Source of the DNA: Rhodospirillaceae bacterium
Lineage (GTDB): Bacteria; Pseudomonadota; Alphaproteobacteria; Rhodospirillales; JABHCV01
Direction: 5' to 3'
Assembly: GCA_013204045.1 (NCBI GenBank)
Contig: JABMOQ010000107.1
Coordinates: 1-64,000 of the forward strand
DNA: 64,000 bases
The translations under genes were made by a program, and so were the position numbers. The notes beneath the pieces were generated by a model. The model saw only the letters and a program-made list of their open reading frames with translations, was not told the origin of the DNA and ran no database searches. This document shows, piece by piece, positions 33,393-41,559 of this stretch (its first letter is position 1; every line of letters begins with the position of its first letter).

Positions 33393-34417
33393 AAGCCACC
33401 CTCCTTCTCGACCAATACCGCCAGCACCGCGTCCCGGGTAACCTCGCCGACAATGGCGCCGCCTTTATTGACGACCGAAAAGGGCGCACCCGCGTTGACA
33501 ATATCGGCGGCCAAATCGCCAATCTTGGTGGTTACCAGAACCTGCCCGGCGACGGTGGCGCCAGATACCGGCCCCATGATGGCGCCCGCCGACAGTACCT
33601 TGGCGCGCGGAATGCCGCGGGTGAATTCCGCCACATAGTCGGTGGCCGGATTGAGCACCAGTTCTTCCGGCGTTCCCGTCTGGATGATTTCGCCGCCGTT
33701 CATGATGGCGATACGGTCAGCAAGGCGAATGGCCTCGTCAAAATCATGGGTGATAAAGACGATGGTTTTATGCAGCACGTTTTGCAGACGCATGAATTCA
33801 TCCTGCATCTCGCGGCGGATCAACGGATCGAGGGCCGAAAAAGGTTCGTCTAAAAACCAGATTTCCGGTTTCACGGCCAAAGACCGGGCAATGCCCACGC
33901 GCTGCTGTTGGCCGCCCGACAATTCGCGCGGATAGTACCCTTCGCGCCCGACCAGCCCGACCAGTTCGATAACTTCGCGGGCGCGGGCCTCGCGGGTTTG
34001 CCGGCCCACCCCCTGAACCTCAAGGGGAAAGGCGACGTTGCCTAATACGGTCAGATGGGGCAGCAGGGCAAAATGCTGGAACACCATGCCCATCTTGTGC
34101 CGGCGAATCTCGATCAGCTCTTTTACGCCGGTTTTGAGCAGGTCCCGGCCTTCGAACAGGACCTCGCCGGCGGTCGGCTCGATCAGCCTGCTCATGCACC
34201 GGACAAGCGTCGACTTGCCACAGCCGGACAGCCCCATGATAACGAAAATCTCGCCCTCGGCGACCGACAGGCTGACATCGCGCACCGCGCCGATATAGCC
34301 TTCCTCGGCCATATTGTTTGTGGTCGGCGCATTATTGTGCCGGGACAGAAAACCCGCCGGGTTTTCGCCGAAAATCTTCCAGACATTGTTGCAGACAAGC
34401 TTACTGGACTCAGACAT
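33389..34417 (-). CDS. Betaine-type ABC transporter ATPase (ProV/OpuAA-like)
   Basis: A 342-residue ATPase. Walker A is G-L-S-G-C-G-K-S-T near residue 58, signature L-S-G-G-Q-Q-Q-R-V near 165 and Walker B I-W-F-L-D-E-P-F-S-A-L-D-P. The C-terminal 75 residues resemble a single degenerate CBS unit; full ProV proteins carry two, which sense ionic strength, so osmotic gating may be absent. The N-terminal extension containing F-G-E-N-P is typical of ProV. It is separated from the binding-protein gene by a strong terminator. Confidence 0.88.
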   Translation of the reverse strand: MSESSKLVCNNVWKIFGENPAGFLSRHNNAPTTNNMAEEGYIGAVRDVSLSVAEGEIFVIMGLSGCGKSTLVRCMSRLIEPTAGEVLFEGRDLLKTGVKELIEIRRHKMGMVFQHFALLPHLTVLGNVAFPLEVQGVGRQTREARAREVIELVGLVGREGYYPRELSGGQQQRVGIARSLAVKPEIWFLDEPFSALDPLIRREMQDEFMRLQNVLHKTIVFITHDFDEAIRLADRIAIMNGGEIIQTGTPEELVLNPATDYVAEFTRGIPRAKVLSAGAIMGPVSGATVAGQVLVTTKIGDLAADIVNAGAPFSVVNKGGAIVGEVTRDAVLAVLVEKEGGL

Positions 34418-34447
34418 AACGACTATTGCCTTGAATAGAAAAGGCGA

Positions 34448-34485
34448 AAACGGCGGCAGAACAGTTCCCTGCCCGGCCGCCGTTT
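34448..34485 (-). terminator. Terminator after the betaine-type binding protein
   Basis: On the minus strand AAACGGCGGC and GCCGCCGTTT form a 10-bp stem, continuing into TTTC and a later CTTTTC. It sits between the binding-protein and ATPase genes, as in the AEP operon. Confidence 0.8.
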
Positions 34486-34507
34486 CTGCATTTTAACGAC
34501 TGGAACG

Positions 34508-35461
34508 CTACTTGATCCAGGCTTTCCATACACTCTCGTTTTTCTTCATCCATTCATCGACGGCGGCTTCCAACTTTACGCCGTCAAGATCGATTTTAAC
34601 AATCATGGCACTCATCTCGGCATTTTCGATATGGAAATTACGAATTGCCTTGTAAGCGCCCGGCCATTTCTTCTCGCCGCCTTTCCAGCCGACCTTCTTG
34701 ATCCAGCCGAACGGCTTGCCGCAATCGTACTTCATGCTTTTGTTGATGCCCCATTTGGGATCGTTGTAGCAGGCATCGGTGTACTCGGGGAATTCGACCC
34801 ATTCGCCTTCGTACTTGGCGACTGCCCAATGTGGCGCATAAATCCACAGCAGCACAGGCGCCTTGCGGGCATAGGCGGAATCCAGTTCGGCAAACAACGC
34901 CGCATCGGTGCCGGCATGAACGACTTCGAAGTCCATACCCAGGGCCTCGACCCGTTCATCATCGAAGCCGGCCCAGGTGACGGGACCGCCAAGATAGCGG
35001 CCCTTGGGGGCGGTTTCCGGAGTCGAGAATGCCTCGGCGCACTTGGCCAGGGCCTTCCAGTCGGGCAGGCCCGGACACCTTTCCTTCATGTACAGCGGAT
35101 ACCACCAATCTTCCTTGGCATCCATGCCGGTTTCGCCAAGATCGACGGTCTTGCCGGTGGCCAGGCTTTCGTCCATGGCCTGCTTGCCGGTGGTTTCCCA
35201 CATTTCCATGGCAACGTGCAGATCGCCCGATTCGAGGCCCGCGAACTGGGCAATATAATCGGCCTGAACATATTCGATGTTGTAGCCAGCCTTTTTCAGA
35301 ACTTCACCCATGATATGGGTGGTGACGTACTGGCCGGTCCAGTCATGGATGGTCAGTTTGATAGGGTCCCGGGATTCCACATCCGCTTGTGCGGGCGCGG
35401 AAAAAGCGAGGCCGACAGCCAGGGCCGAAGCCACGGCGGCCGTACGTAGTATTGAGATCAT
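34508..35461 (-). CDS. Betaine/quaternary-amine binding protein (ProX/OpuAC-like)
   Basis: A 317-residue periplasmic protein with a clear signal peptide ending near P-A-Q-A (residue 27). The mature part has many aromatic residues expected to form a cation-pi cage: H-D-W-T-G-Q-Y near 40, M-W-E-T-T near 86, D-W-W-Y-P-L-Y near 118 and Y-A-P-H-W near 205. This supports a quaternary or methylated amine ligand such as betaine, choline or carnitine, but ligand identity cannot be read. It is the first gene of a minus-strand operon running to the first kinase. Confidence 0.87.
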   Translation of the reverse strand: MISILRTAAVASALAVGLAFSAPAQADVESRDPIKLTIHDWTGQYVTTHIMGEVLKKAGYNIEYVQADYIAQFAGLESGDLHVAMEMWETTGKQAMDESLATGKTVDLGETGMDAKEDWWYPLYMKERCPGLPDWKALAKCAEAFSTPETAPKGRYLGGPVTWAGFDDERVEALGMDFEVVHAGTDAALFAELDSAYARKAPVLLWIYAPHWAVAKYEGEWVEFPEYTDACYNDPKWGINKSMKYDCGKPFGWIKKVGWKGGEKKWPGAYKAIRNFHIENAEMSAMIVKIDLDGVKLEAAVDEWMKKNESVWKAWIK

Positions 35462-35627
35462 GATCGATTCTCCCCGTTATATGTTGTGGCGCTTATGCGC
35501 CTTGCTTGGTTATGCCGAGCCGATAGTTTCAAACAATCGCCCCCTTGAATCAACTTCAAACCATATTTTATTTGTGGAATTCCAACAAAAACCACATACT
35601 CGCCAAAAATGCAGGAGGCTCGGGTCC
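35462..35627. promoter_or_regulatory. Divergent control region, betaine-type operon / DeoR-2
   Basis: 166 nt without a gene. It carries an inverted repeat TGTGG-N14-CCACA at 35573-35596 in an AT-rich segment, and the ribosome site GGAGG (35614-35618) of the DeoR gene. It is a candidate operator, not matched to a known motif. Confidence 0.35.
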
Positions 35628-36389
35628 ATGCGGCGAATGGAACGACAAACGGCAATTCTAAAGGAAGTCGCCAAGACAGGTTCGGTGACGGCCTTGGACC
35701 TTGCCCGGGCCCTTGCGGTCTCCGGCGAGACCATCCGCCGCGATATCATGGCCCTATCCGAAGACGGCCTTTTGCGCCGCACCCACGGCGGTGCCGCCAT
35801 GCCGAACCCGTTCGAGGAACCGAGTTTCCGTCAGCGCCTGGGCGAGAACCCCGAGGCCAAGAAAGCCATCGCCCGGCTCGCCGCCGAACAGGTCCGGAAC
35901 GGCGACTCGCTGATGCTCGACACCGGTAGCACCACTGCCTATGTGGCGCGGGCGTTGCTCAACCACCGGGACTTGCTGGTGGTCACCAATTCCGTCGATA
36001 TCGCCCGCACCCTGGCGACCCGGCGCGGCAACCGGGTCTATATGGCGGGCGGAGAGTTGCGCGCCGATGACGGGGCGTCATTGGGCCAATCGGCATCCGA
36101 ATTTGTGCAGCAATTCCGCGTCCGCCTGTCGATCATTTCCATCGGTGCCATCGACGAAGGTGACGGGTTGATGGATTATTACCTGGATGAAGCCGAATTA
36201 TCGCGAGCCATTATCGGGCGGGCTGAACGCGCCATCATCGTTGCCGACCACACAAAATTTGGCCGCCGCGGCGTCGTCAAGGTGTGCGGATGGGAACACA
36301 TCGCCACCCTGATCACGGACCGCGAGCCGCCGAAATCTTTCGTCAATAATTTGAAAAAAGCGGGAACCGAAATTCTGGTTACGGATTAA
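35628..36389 (+). CDS. DeoR-family transcriptional regulator (island regulator 2)
   Basis: A 253-residue DeoR protein starting at M-R-R-M-E-R behind GGAGG 9 nt upstream; a longer open frame upstream is intergenic. The winged helix (residues 5-55) has S-G-E-T-I-R-R-D-I. The sensor domain has L-D-T-G-S-T-T-A near 90 and D-H-T-K-F-G near 208. It is divergent from the betaine-type operon and converges (4-nt overlap) with the amidotransferase gene. A phosphorylated effector is usual for this family; products of the two nearby kinases are attractive candidates. Confidence 0.88.
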   Translation: MRRMERQTAILKEVAKTGSVTALDLARALAVSGETIRRDIMALSEDGLLRRTHGGAAMPNPFEEPSFRQRLGENPEAKKAIARLAAEQVRNGDSLMLDTGSTTAYVARALLNHRDLLVVTNSVDIARTLATRRGNRVYMAGGELRADDGASLGQSASEFVQQFRVRLSIISIGAIDEGDGLMDYYLDEAELSRAIIGRAERAIIVADHTKFGRRGVVKVCGWEHIATLITDREPPKSFVNNLKKAGTEILVTD

Positions 36390-37243
36390 CGTTTCAAGGA
36401 CGGAATAACCAGCTGCTCGATCCAGTTGCGAACCTCAAGCTGGCGAATGTCTTCTTTCATCACATCATCGTCGATGCCGAGCAGCCAGGCCAGGTCGCTA
36501 CGATCATGATCCTGATGCAGGGTTTCCAGAAGATCGACGTATTTTTCGGCGTCTTCGCGGTTTTTGAAAAAGCCGAGCTTGATCAGCACATCGATACGGC
36601 ACCAGGTCAGCCGCGCCAGTTCGTGAAGATCGTATTCGGGATGATACTGGGGCGACCAGAACACGCCGCCCTTGTATACCACCGACACCGCCTGCACCCG
36701 GGTGAAGGCGTTCGACGCCAGCACGCTCGAGCCGGTTGGCATGTGGGTAATTTCATCGACGTGGCTGATGAAGGCATCGAACACATTTGCCTTGTCGATG
36801 TACATGGGATGGCTGCGGCCCTCGGGCGTCAGTTCGATCTTGCGGGCAATGCCCATTTCCCGGCCCCGCGGATTGGCCTGAACGATACCGCCGGCGGCAA
36901 CGACGGCGATCTGGGCCGCCCAGCAACTGCCGAAAGCCGGCACTCTGGCCTCGAACCCGGCACGGCAAAATTCGATCTGGTTCCTGACTTCCGGGCTGCC
37001 GTCATAGGCGGTCAGGCTGCATCCGGTCCACGCAATGCCGTCATAATCGGACAACCCTGCGCCTGTCGGTAATTTACAGCCGGGATCACTTGGATAAACG
37101 ACATCGCATGAAGCATCGGGCACGAACCGCTTCAACATTTTACTATATAGATCGCCCGCCGTCGAAGCGCCGCCTGCGGCAAGCTCGTCGCGAGATTTTT
37201 TGACGTAGCCGTCGATAATCAGGAATCGAATATTCTCAGTCAT
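36386..37243 (-). CDS. Class-I glutamine-amidotransferase-like gamma-glutamyl hydrolase
   Basis: A 285-residue GATase1-fold protein starting at M-T-E-N-I-R-F. The nucleophile Cys is in F-G-S-C-W-A-A-Q near residue 105 (usual G-x-C-x-G-x-Q, so the elbow is altered) and the His-Glu pair in Y-H-P-E-Y-D near 205. No synthetase partner is encoded beside it, so it is more likely a stand-alone hydrolase like PuuD than an amidotransferase subunit. With the GS-like ligase 14 kb away it could remove gamma-glutamate at the end of a glutamylation route. This link is inference. Starts 1 nt after the HAD stop. Confidence 0.75.
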   Translation of the reverse strand: MTENIRFLIIDGYVKKSRDELAAGGASTAGDLYSKMLKRFVPDASCDVVYPSDPGCKLPTGAGLSDYDGIAWTGCSLTAYDGSPEVRNQIEFCRAGFEARVPAFGSCWAAQIAVVAAGGIVQANPRGREMGIARKIELTPEGRSHPMYIDKANVFDAFISHVDEITHMPTGSSVLASNAFTRVQAVSVVYKGGVFWSPQYHPEYDLHELARLTWCRIDVLIKLGFFKNREDAEKYVDLLETLHQDHDRSDLAWLLGIDDDVMKEDIRQLEVRNWIEQLVIPSLKR

Positions 37244-37244
37244 G

Positions 37245-38006
37245 TCAGGCCCCGGCCAATTTATCAATAATACCAGCCAAATCGGCATGACGTTCGCAGA
37301 TGGCGTCTGCCGTGGTGTTGTTTTTGTCATCGGGCCGGGTCGCTGTGAACAGCACCGCCTTCATGCCAATGGCGTGTGGCCCCTTGACGTCATTGTGGTC
37401 GCGATCACCGATATGAACCATTTCCTCGACGGCGACGCCCAGTTGTTCGGCGGCGGCATCGAACATGGAACGGTGGGGTTTGGAATGGCCGACCTCGTCG
37501 GAAAAAGCGAAGGCTGAGAAATATTGTTTTAGTCCGTGGGCATCCAAAAGATCGCGCAGGCCCGTCCCCGGCGTAACGATGGCATCGGATACGATGGCAA
37601 GTTTGTAGCGTTTGGCCAGATCCTCCAGGGCGCTGCCAATATCAGGAATGGCATCCGGGTAGATATCGACTTCCATGCGGCCGAGTGCTTCGATCACCCG
37701 GTCCCGGTCGGTGGACGGCAGTTCGCGGCCCAGGCCCTTTAATATGACCTCAACCCGCTCGGCCACGGTCCAGTTGATGGAATGGCTTTTCCAGACATTG
37801 TTGAACCCGGCGTCGGCCACATCAAAGGCCAGCTTGACGTCGGCCAGCGGTATCGGTTGCTGACGGTTCAGGGCGTCCCAGACAATATGGCGGCGTTCGT
37901 CGTATTTCGAGCGCAGGCCCTGAGCCTGGCGTTTCGGCTCGTCTGAATCATCATCGACGATGGTGTCCCAAAGATCGAAGGTAACGGCTTTGATGGTGGT
38001 GCCCAC
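37245..38006 (-). CDS. HAD-superfamily hydrolase
   Basis: A 253-residue HAD hydrolase (haloacid-dehalogenase/phosphatase type). Motif I is F-D-L-W-D-T-I near residue 10, motif II I-V-S-D-A near 127, the lysine lies in H-S-K-P-H near 170 and motif III is I-G-D-R-D-H-N-D-V near 200. It has a helical cap domain at 20-100. The D-L-W-D-T form fits phosphatases. Kinase-type genes in the adjacent operon make a phosphorylated amino alcohol a possible substrate, but no direct evidence supports it. Confidence 0.83.
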   Translation of the reverse strand: MGTTIKAVTFDLWDTIVDDDSDEPKRQAQGLRSKYDERRHIVWDALNRQQPIPLADVKLAFDVADAGFNNVWKSHSINWTVAERVEVILKGLGRELPSTDRDRVIEALGRMEVDIYPDAIPDIGSALEDLAKRYKLAIVSDAIVTPGTGLRDLLDAHGLKQYFSAFAFSDEVGHSKPHRSMFDAAAEQLGVAVEEMVHIGDRDHNDVKGPHAIGMKAVLFTATRPDDKNNTTADAICERHADLAGIIDKLAGA

Positions 38007-38072
38007 GGATGCAATCCTTCCCTGTAAAAACGCTGCGGATGGTGGAACAAGTTACCCCGGGCGTCAATAATT

Positions 38073-39011
38073 CTATCGGGTCGATACTCTTTCGGCCAGC
38101 AGGCACAGGATCTCGAACATCATGGTGGCGGCGACAATTGCCGTGTTACCGGTCTGATCGAAGGGCGGCGAGACCTCGACCACATCGGCGCCGACCAGAT
38201 CCAGGCCGCCAAGCCCGCGCAACAGGGCCTGGGCTTCGATGGTGGTGATGCCGCCAATTTCCGGCGTGCCGGTGCCCGGCGCATAGATGGGATCAAGGCC
38301 GTCGACGTCAAAGGATATATAGGTCGGCCCGTCGCCAACCACGCGGCGGGCTTCGGCGATCACCGCCTGGACGCCGATCTCGGTGAATTCTTCCATGAAA
38401 ATCACCCGCATGCCGCTGTCCCGGGAATAGTTCCAGCCCTCGTCCGTGTTCTGGGCGCCGCGGATGCCGATCTGCACCGTGCGTTTGGGATCCAGAATTC
38501 CGGCCTCGACGGCAAGGCGAAACGGCCCGCCATGATGAAACTTCGATCCCTGGAACGGCCCCCAGGTATCCGTATGGGCGTCCACATGAACCATGCCAAT
38601 GGGTTTTTTCAGGCTGGCGATGGCGCGCATTATAGGGAATGTGATCGAATGATCGCCGCCGGCCGTCAACGGCATGGCGCCGGTCTTGTGGATGGTGCTG
38701 AAAAAGTCGGTGATTTCATCCATGGTTTTTTCTGGATCGTAAACCGATGTAAACGGAACGTCGCCCACATCGCCGACCCGGGCCACGTCAAACGGCTTCA
38801 ACTTGCTGACATGGTGGATGGACCGGGTCAGGCTCGACAGGTCACGAATCTGGCGTGGCCCGTGGCGCGCCCCCGGCCGGTTGGTGACGCCGCCATCATA
38901 GGGCACACCGGCCAGGGCGATATCCAGCCCCTTGCCATCCGGCGTGTAGGGGGTACGCATAAATGTCGGTATCCCCATGTAGCGGGGAGCCCCCTTTGGA
39001 TCGTCGCTCAT
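38073..39011 (-). CDS. Agmatinase-family ureohydrolase
   Basis: A 312-residue manganese ureohydrolase of the SpeB/agmatinase group, releasing urea from a guanidino compound. Metal motifs are G-G-D-H-S near 122, D-A-H-T-D-T near 147 and S-F-D-V-D-G-L-D-P near 236. Many alphaproteobacterial 'agmatinases' act on guanidinobutyrate or guanidinopropionate instead, so substrate is uncertain. It sits 3 nt after the Sel1-repeat gene and 66 nt before the HAD gene on the same strand. Confidence 0.87.
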   Translation of the reverse strand: MSDDPKGAPRYMGIPTFMRTPYTPDGKGLDIALAGVPYDGGVTNRPGARHGPRQIRDLSSLTRSIHHVSKLKPFDVARVGDVGDVPFTSVYDPEKTMDEITDFFSTIHKTGAMPLTAGGDHSITFPIMRAIASLKKPIGMVHVDAHTDTWGPFQGSKFHHGGPFRLAVEAGILDPKRTVQIGIRGAQNTDEGWNYSRDSGMRVIFMEEFTEIGVQAVIAEARRVVGDGPTYISFDVDGLDPIYAPGTGTPEIGGITTIEAQALLRGLGGLDLVGADVVEVSPPFDQTGNTAIVAATMMFEILCLLAERVSTR

Positions 39012-39014
39012 CGG

Positions 39015-39725
39015 TTAATTCCCCGTTCTTTTCCAACCCTTGGCCCGTTTCACGCCACGGTCAATCTGGAAATTATTCATTTTCCTAGCCAACATATCAC
39101 GGGACCTCTGGGGGTCGTAAAGGGGATTGATCTCAATGATTTTCAGCCGGTGGGGAATGGCCAGAGTATACCATTTGTAGGCTTCAATCAGGTCACGCTC
39201 GACCGCCCAGCCTTCCTCGTACATGCCCCCCAACAGGTGCTTGGCGACCGGGTGCCCTTTGGCGGCGGCCTTTGCGTACCAGTCGAAAGCCTCGTTATAG
39301 TCCTGGATTACGCCGTGGCCGTAAAAATACATCTGGCCAAGGGCGAAGTCGGCTTCGGCCAGATGGCCAATTTTTGACGCCAGCCGGTACCACTTGATCG
39401 CCTGCTTGAAATCCTGCCTGACCCCGTCACCGTTTTCCAGCATTCGGGCAACTGCCAGCCGCGATCGGTTATCGCCCTTTTCGGCGGCCTTCTCATACCA
39501 GCGGTAAGCCTGATGAAGATCCTTATCGACCCCTATGCCACCCTGGTAGGCCTCGGCCAGGGTATATTGGGCCTGCACATCACCGGACTCGGCGCCGGCC
39601 CGGGTCTTATCCATGGCCGTGGCGGAGGCCCTGTCGCCGCCCGACGAAAAATCACCTGATATGTAAAGAAAAGCAATGCCGACACACACCAGCAGAATGA
39701 CCGGAAGCAGGATCAAACGCTTCAT
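39015..39725 (-). CDS. Sel1-repeat protein
   Basis: A 236-residue protein with an N-terminal hydrophobic segment (L-I-L-L-P-V-I-L-L-V-C-V-G-I-A-F-L-Y) acting as signal anchor. About four to five Sel1-like TPR repeats follow (A-Q-Y-T-L-A-E-A-Y..G; A-Y-R-W-Y-E-K-A-A-E-K-G; A-I-K-W-Y-R-L-A-S; A-F-D-W-Y-A-K-A-A; A-Y-K-W-Y-T-L-A). Such repeats mediate protein-protein contacts in the periplasm or membrane. A role in the catabolic operon downstream is not evident. Confidence 0.85.
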   Translation of the reverse strand: MKRLILLPVILLVCVGIAFLYISGDFSSGGDRASATAMDKTRAGAESGDVQAQYTLAEAYQGGIGVDKDLHQAYRWYEKAAEKGDNRSRLAVARMLENGDGVRQDFKQAIKWYRLASKIGHLAEADFALGQMYFYGHGVIQDYNEAFDWYAKAAAKGHPVAKHLLGGMYEEGWAVERDLIEAYKWYTLAIPHRLKIIEINPLYDPQRSRDMLARKMNNFQIDRGVKRAKGWKRTGN

Positions 39726-39743
39726 CGGGCACGGCCCGACGCG

Positions 39744-40073
39744 CTACTGGGCAGTTTGGGTGTTGTGATCGTTGTTGCCCATCTTGCGCTGGTTGCCTTC
39801 AAGAGGATCGGGGCGATCATAACAGGTAACCGAGCCAAGGGTCCGGTAGCACCATATTTTGGGGGCGACATTGATCTCGTCCTCTTTGCAATAGGTCTGC
39901 CCGCTGGCTTCCCGAGAGGTCGAGCAATCTTTGCCGCTGGCATAAGAAACGATGTGGTCACTGAACGGCTTGCCGGTACTAACCGCCGATGCGCCCTCAA
40001 GAACCGTCACCGGCGGAAACAACGAGCAGGCGCCGACGGTAAGGAGAACCACGATAATGGAAATAAACCGCAT
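39744..40073 (-). CDS. Small lipoprotein with four mature cysteines
   Basis: A 109-residue protein starting at M-R-F-I-S-I-I-V-V (an upstream Met four codons earlier is possible). The lipobox is L-T-V-G-A-C around residue 16. The mature part has four further cysteines (D-C-S, Y-C-K, W-C-Y, T-C-Y), suggesting two disulfides, and no recognised domain. It lies 18 nt upstream of the Sel1 gene, likely first in the operon. The same DNA also reads in another frame but without signal-peptide or compositional support. Confidence 0.7.
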   Translation of the reverse strand: MRFISIIVVLLTVGACSLFPPVTVLEGASAVSTGKPFSDHIVSYASGKDCSTSREASGQTYCKEDEINVAPKIWCYRTLGSVTCYDRPDPLEGNQRKMGNNDHNTQTAQ

Positions 40074-40247
40074 TTTCTGGAACACGCCCTTTCGCGCGCA
40101 AGCTACCTGAGTACATTCTTGCCCCCAGCATGTACTGCTTGAGTTAAAAGCCGGTTAATGGTGGGCTTTTCTTGCTTGCTGGGCCAATATTGGCTAATCA
40201 ATGGCCTCCTTGATTTAATGGATCATGAAACCTGGGAGAAAGCCTCC

Positions 40248-40811
40248 ATGGTGTCCTTGGAAACGCCCATTTGCGACTTTGGATGGAAAGCCGTCGATTT
40301 CAGCCTGATGGGCGTCGATGGCCAGACCTACAGCCTTGAAAACGTGCGCGGGCCTAACGGCACGCTGGTCATGTTCATCTGTAACCATTGCCCCTACGTC
40401 AAGGCGATTCTGGACCGCCTGGTCCGCGATATGGCGGAATTGCAGGGAAAAGGCATCGGCGTCATCGCCGTCATGTCCAATGATCCGACCGATTATCCTG
40501 AAGATTCCGCTGAAAACATGAAAACCGTGGCGGCGGCGAACGGCTTCACATTCCCCTATGTCATCGACCCGACTCAAGCGACGGCGTGGGCCTATGGCGC
40601 CGTCTGCACCCCGGATTTCTTCGGTTTTGACAAGAATCTGGGCCTTCAGTACCGGGGCCGGCTTGACGCGTCGGGCAAGACCCCCGGGCCGTCCGATGCC
40701 CGCCGTGAGCTGTTCGAGGCCATGTCCCAGGTCGCCGAAACCGGCCACGGCCCGGCCCAGCAAACCCCGTCCATGGGCTGCTCGATCAAATGGATTGAGG
40801 ATCAGGAATAA
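40248..40811 (+). CDS. Thioredoxin-fold redox protein (AhpC/TSA-like)
   Basis: A 187-residue cytosolic thioredoxin-fold protein. The active site is C-N-H-C-P-Y-V near residue 45, giving a C-x-x-C in the position of the peroxiredoxin/thioredoxin motif. V-I-D-P-T and A-V-C-T-P-D-F-F later are typical of this resilience-type family. The start at M-V-S-L-E-T-P is supported by GGGAGAAAG upstream; two upstream Met are also in frame. Function is an oxidoreductase with unknown partner. It precedes the yfgM-like gene on the same strand. Confidence 0.8.
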   Translation: MVSLETPICDFGWKAVDFSLMGVDGQTYSLENVRGPNGTLVMFICNHCPYVKAILDRLVRDMAELQGKGIGVIAVMSNDPTDYPEDSAENMKTVAAANGFTFPYVIDPTQATAWAYGAVCTPDFFGFDKNLGLQYRGRLDASGKTPGPSDARRELFEAMSQVAETGHGPAQQTPSMGCSIKWIEDQE

Positions 40812-40883
40812 CCGTAATTGCCATCCTTGGGCGGTACGGATACGTTAAGCGCCTGGGTAACCTATAGATAACCGGAGACGATT

Positions 40884-41549
40884 GTGGCCGAACCCGTTGA
40901 TGACGGCATTTTCCGCGAAATTGATGAAGAACTTCGCAATGAACAGTTTTCCAAGCTATGGAAACGCTATGGCAATCTGCTGATTGCCGGCGTCGTTGCC
41001 ATGGTCGCCGGCGTCGGCGGCTTTCAGGCATGGAAAAGCTATGACCTTAAGGAGCGTGGCCGCCAGGGCGAACAATTCGCGGCTTCTCTGGATCTGGCTG
41101 ACGGCAAAGACAGCCAGGCGGCGATCGACCAATTGTCCAGACTGGCCGCCGACTCCGGCAGCGGTTATGCCATGCTGGCCGGTTTTCAGGGTGCCGCCCT
41201 GCTCGCCAAACAGGGTGATCGCACCGCCGCCATTGCCGCCTACGGCATGCTGGCGACAGATACGTCGCTGGACGCCATATATCGCGATCTCGCCGTTATT
41301 TTCTCGGTCACCCAGCAAATAAATGCCGGCGGCGCCGACAATGGGACTTTAACCGCCCTGTTGGCCCCGCTCAGCGCCGACGATAACCCGTGGCGTCACA
41401 GCGCCCGCGAACTGCTGGGCGTGCTCGCGATCTCTTCCGGTGACACGGCCAAGGCTCAGGAATTGTTCAAGGCACTTTCAAAAGACCCGACAGCGCCGCA
41501 GGGTATCAGGCAACGGGCCGGCGAAATGCTGTCCGCCGGGATCGGGTAA
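40884..41549 (+). CDS. YfgM-like TPR membrane protein
   Basis: A 221-residue protein starting with GTG. A polar N-terminus (D-G-I-F-R-E-I-D-E-E-L-R-N-E-Q) precedes one membrane helix (L-L-I-A-G-V-V-A-M-V-A-G-V) at about 33-48. A periplasmic TPR-like region (L-A-D-G-K-D-S-Q-A-A..Q-L) fills the rest. This is the YfgM/TPR_21 architecture, an ancillary factor of SecYEG and periplasmic folding. The order yfgM-like, bamB, der is conserved in proteobacteria, supporting the assignment. Confidence 0.85.
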   Translation: MAEPVDDGIFREIDEELRNEQFSKLWKRYGNLLIAGVVAMVAGVGGFQAWKSYDLKERGRQGEQFAASLDLADGKDSQAAIDQLSRLAADSGSGYAMLAGFQGAALLAKQGDRTAAIAAYGMLATDTSLDAIYRDLAVIFSVTQQINAGGADNGTLTALLAPLSADDNPWRHSARELLGVLAISSGDTAKAQELFKALSKDPTAPQGIRQRAGEMLSAGIG

Positions 41550-41559
41550 GGAAAACGTC

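Noticed and set aside
39722-40000. 92-codon frame overlapping the small lipoprotein on the same strand
   Set aside because: The other frame has a signal peptide and lipobox; this one has neither.
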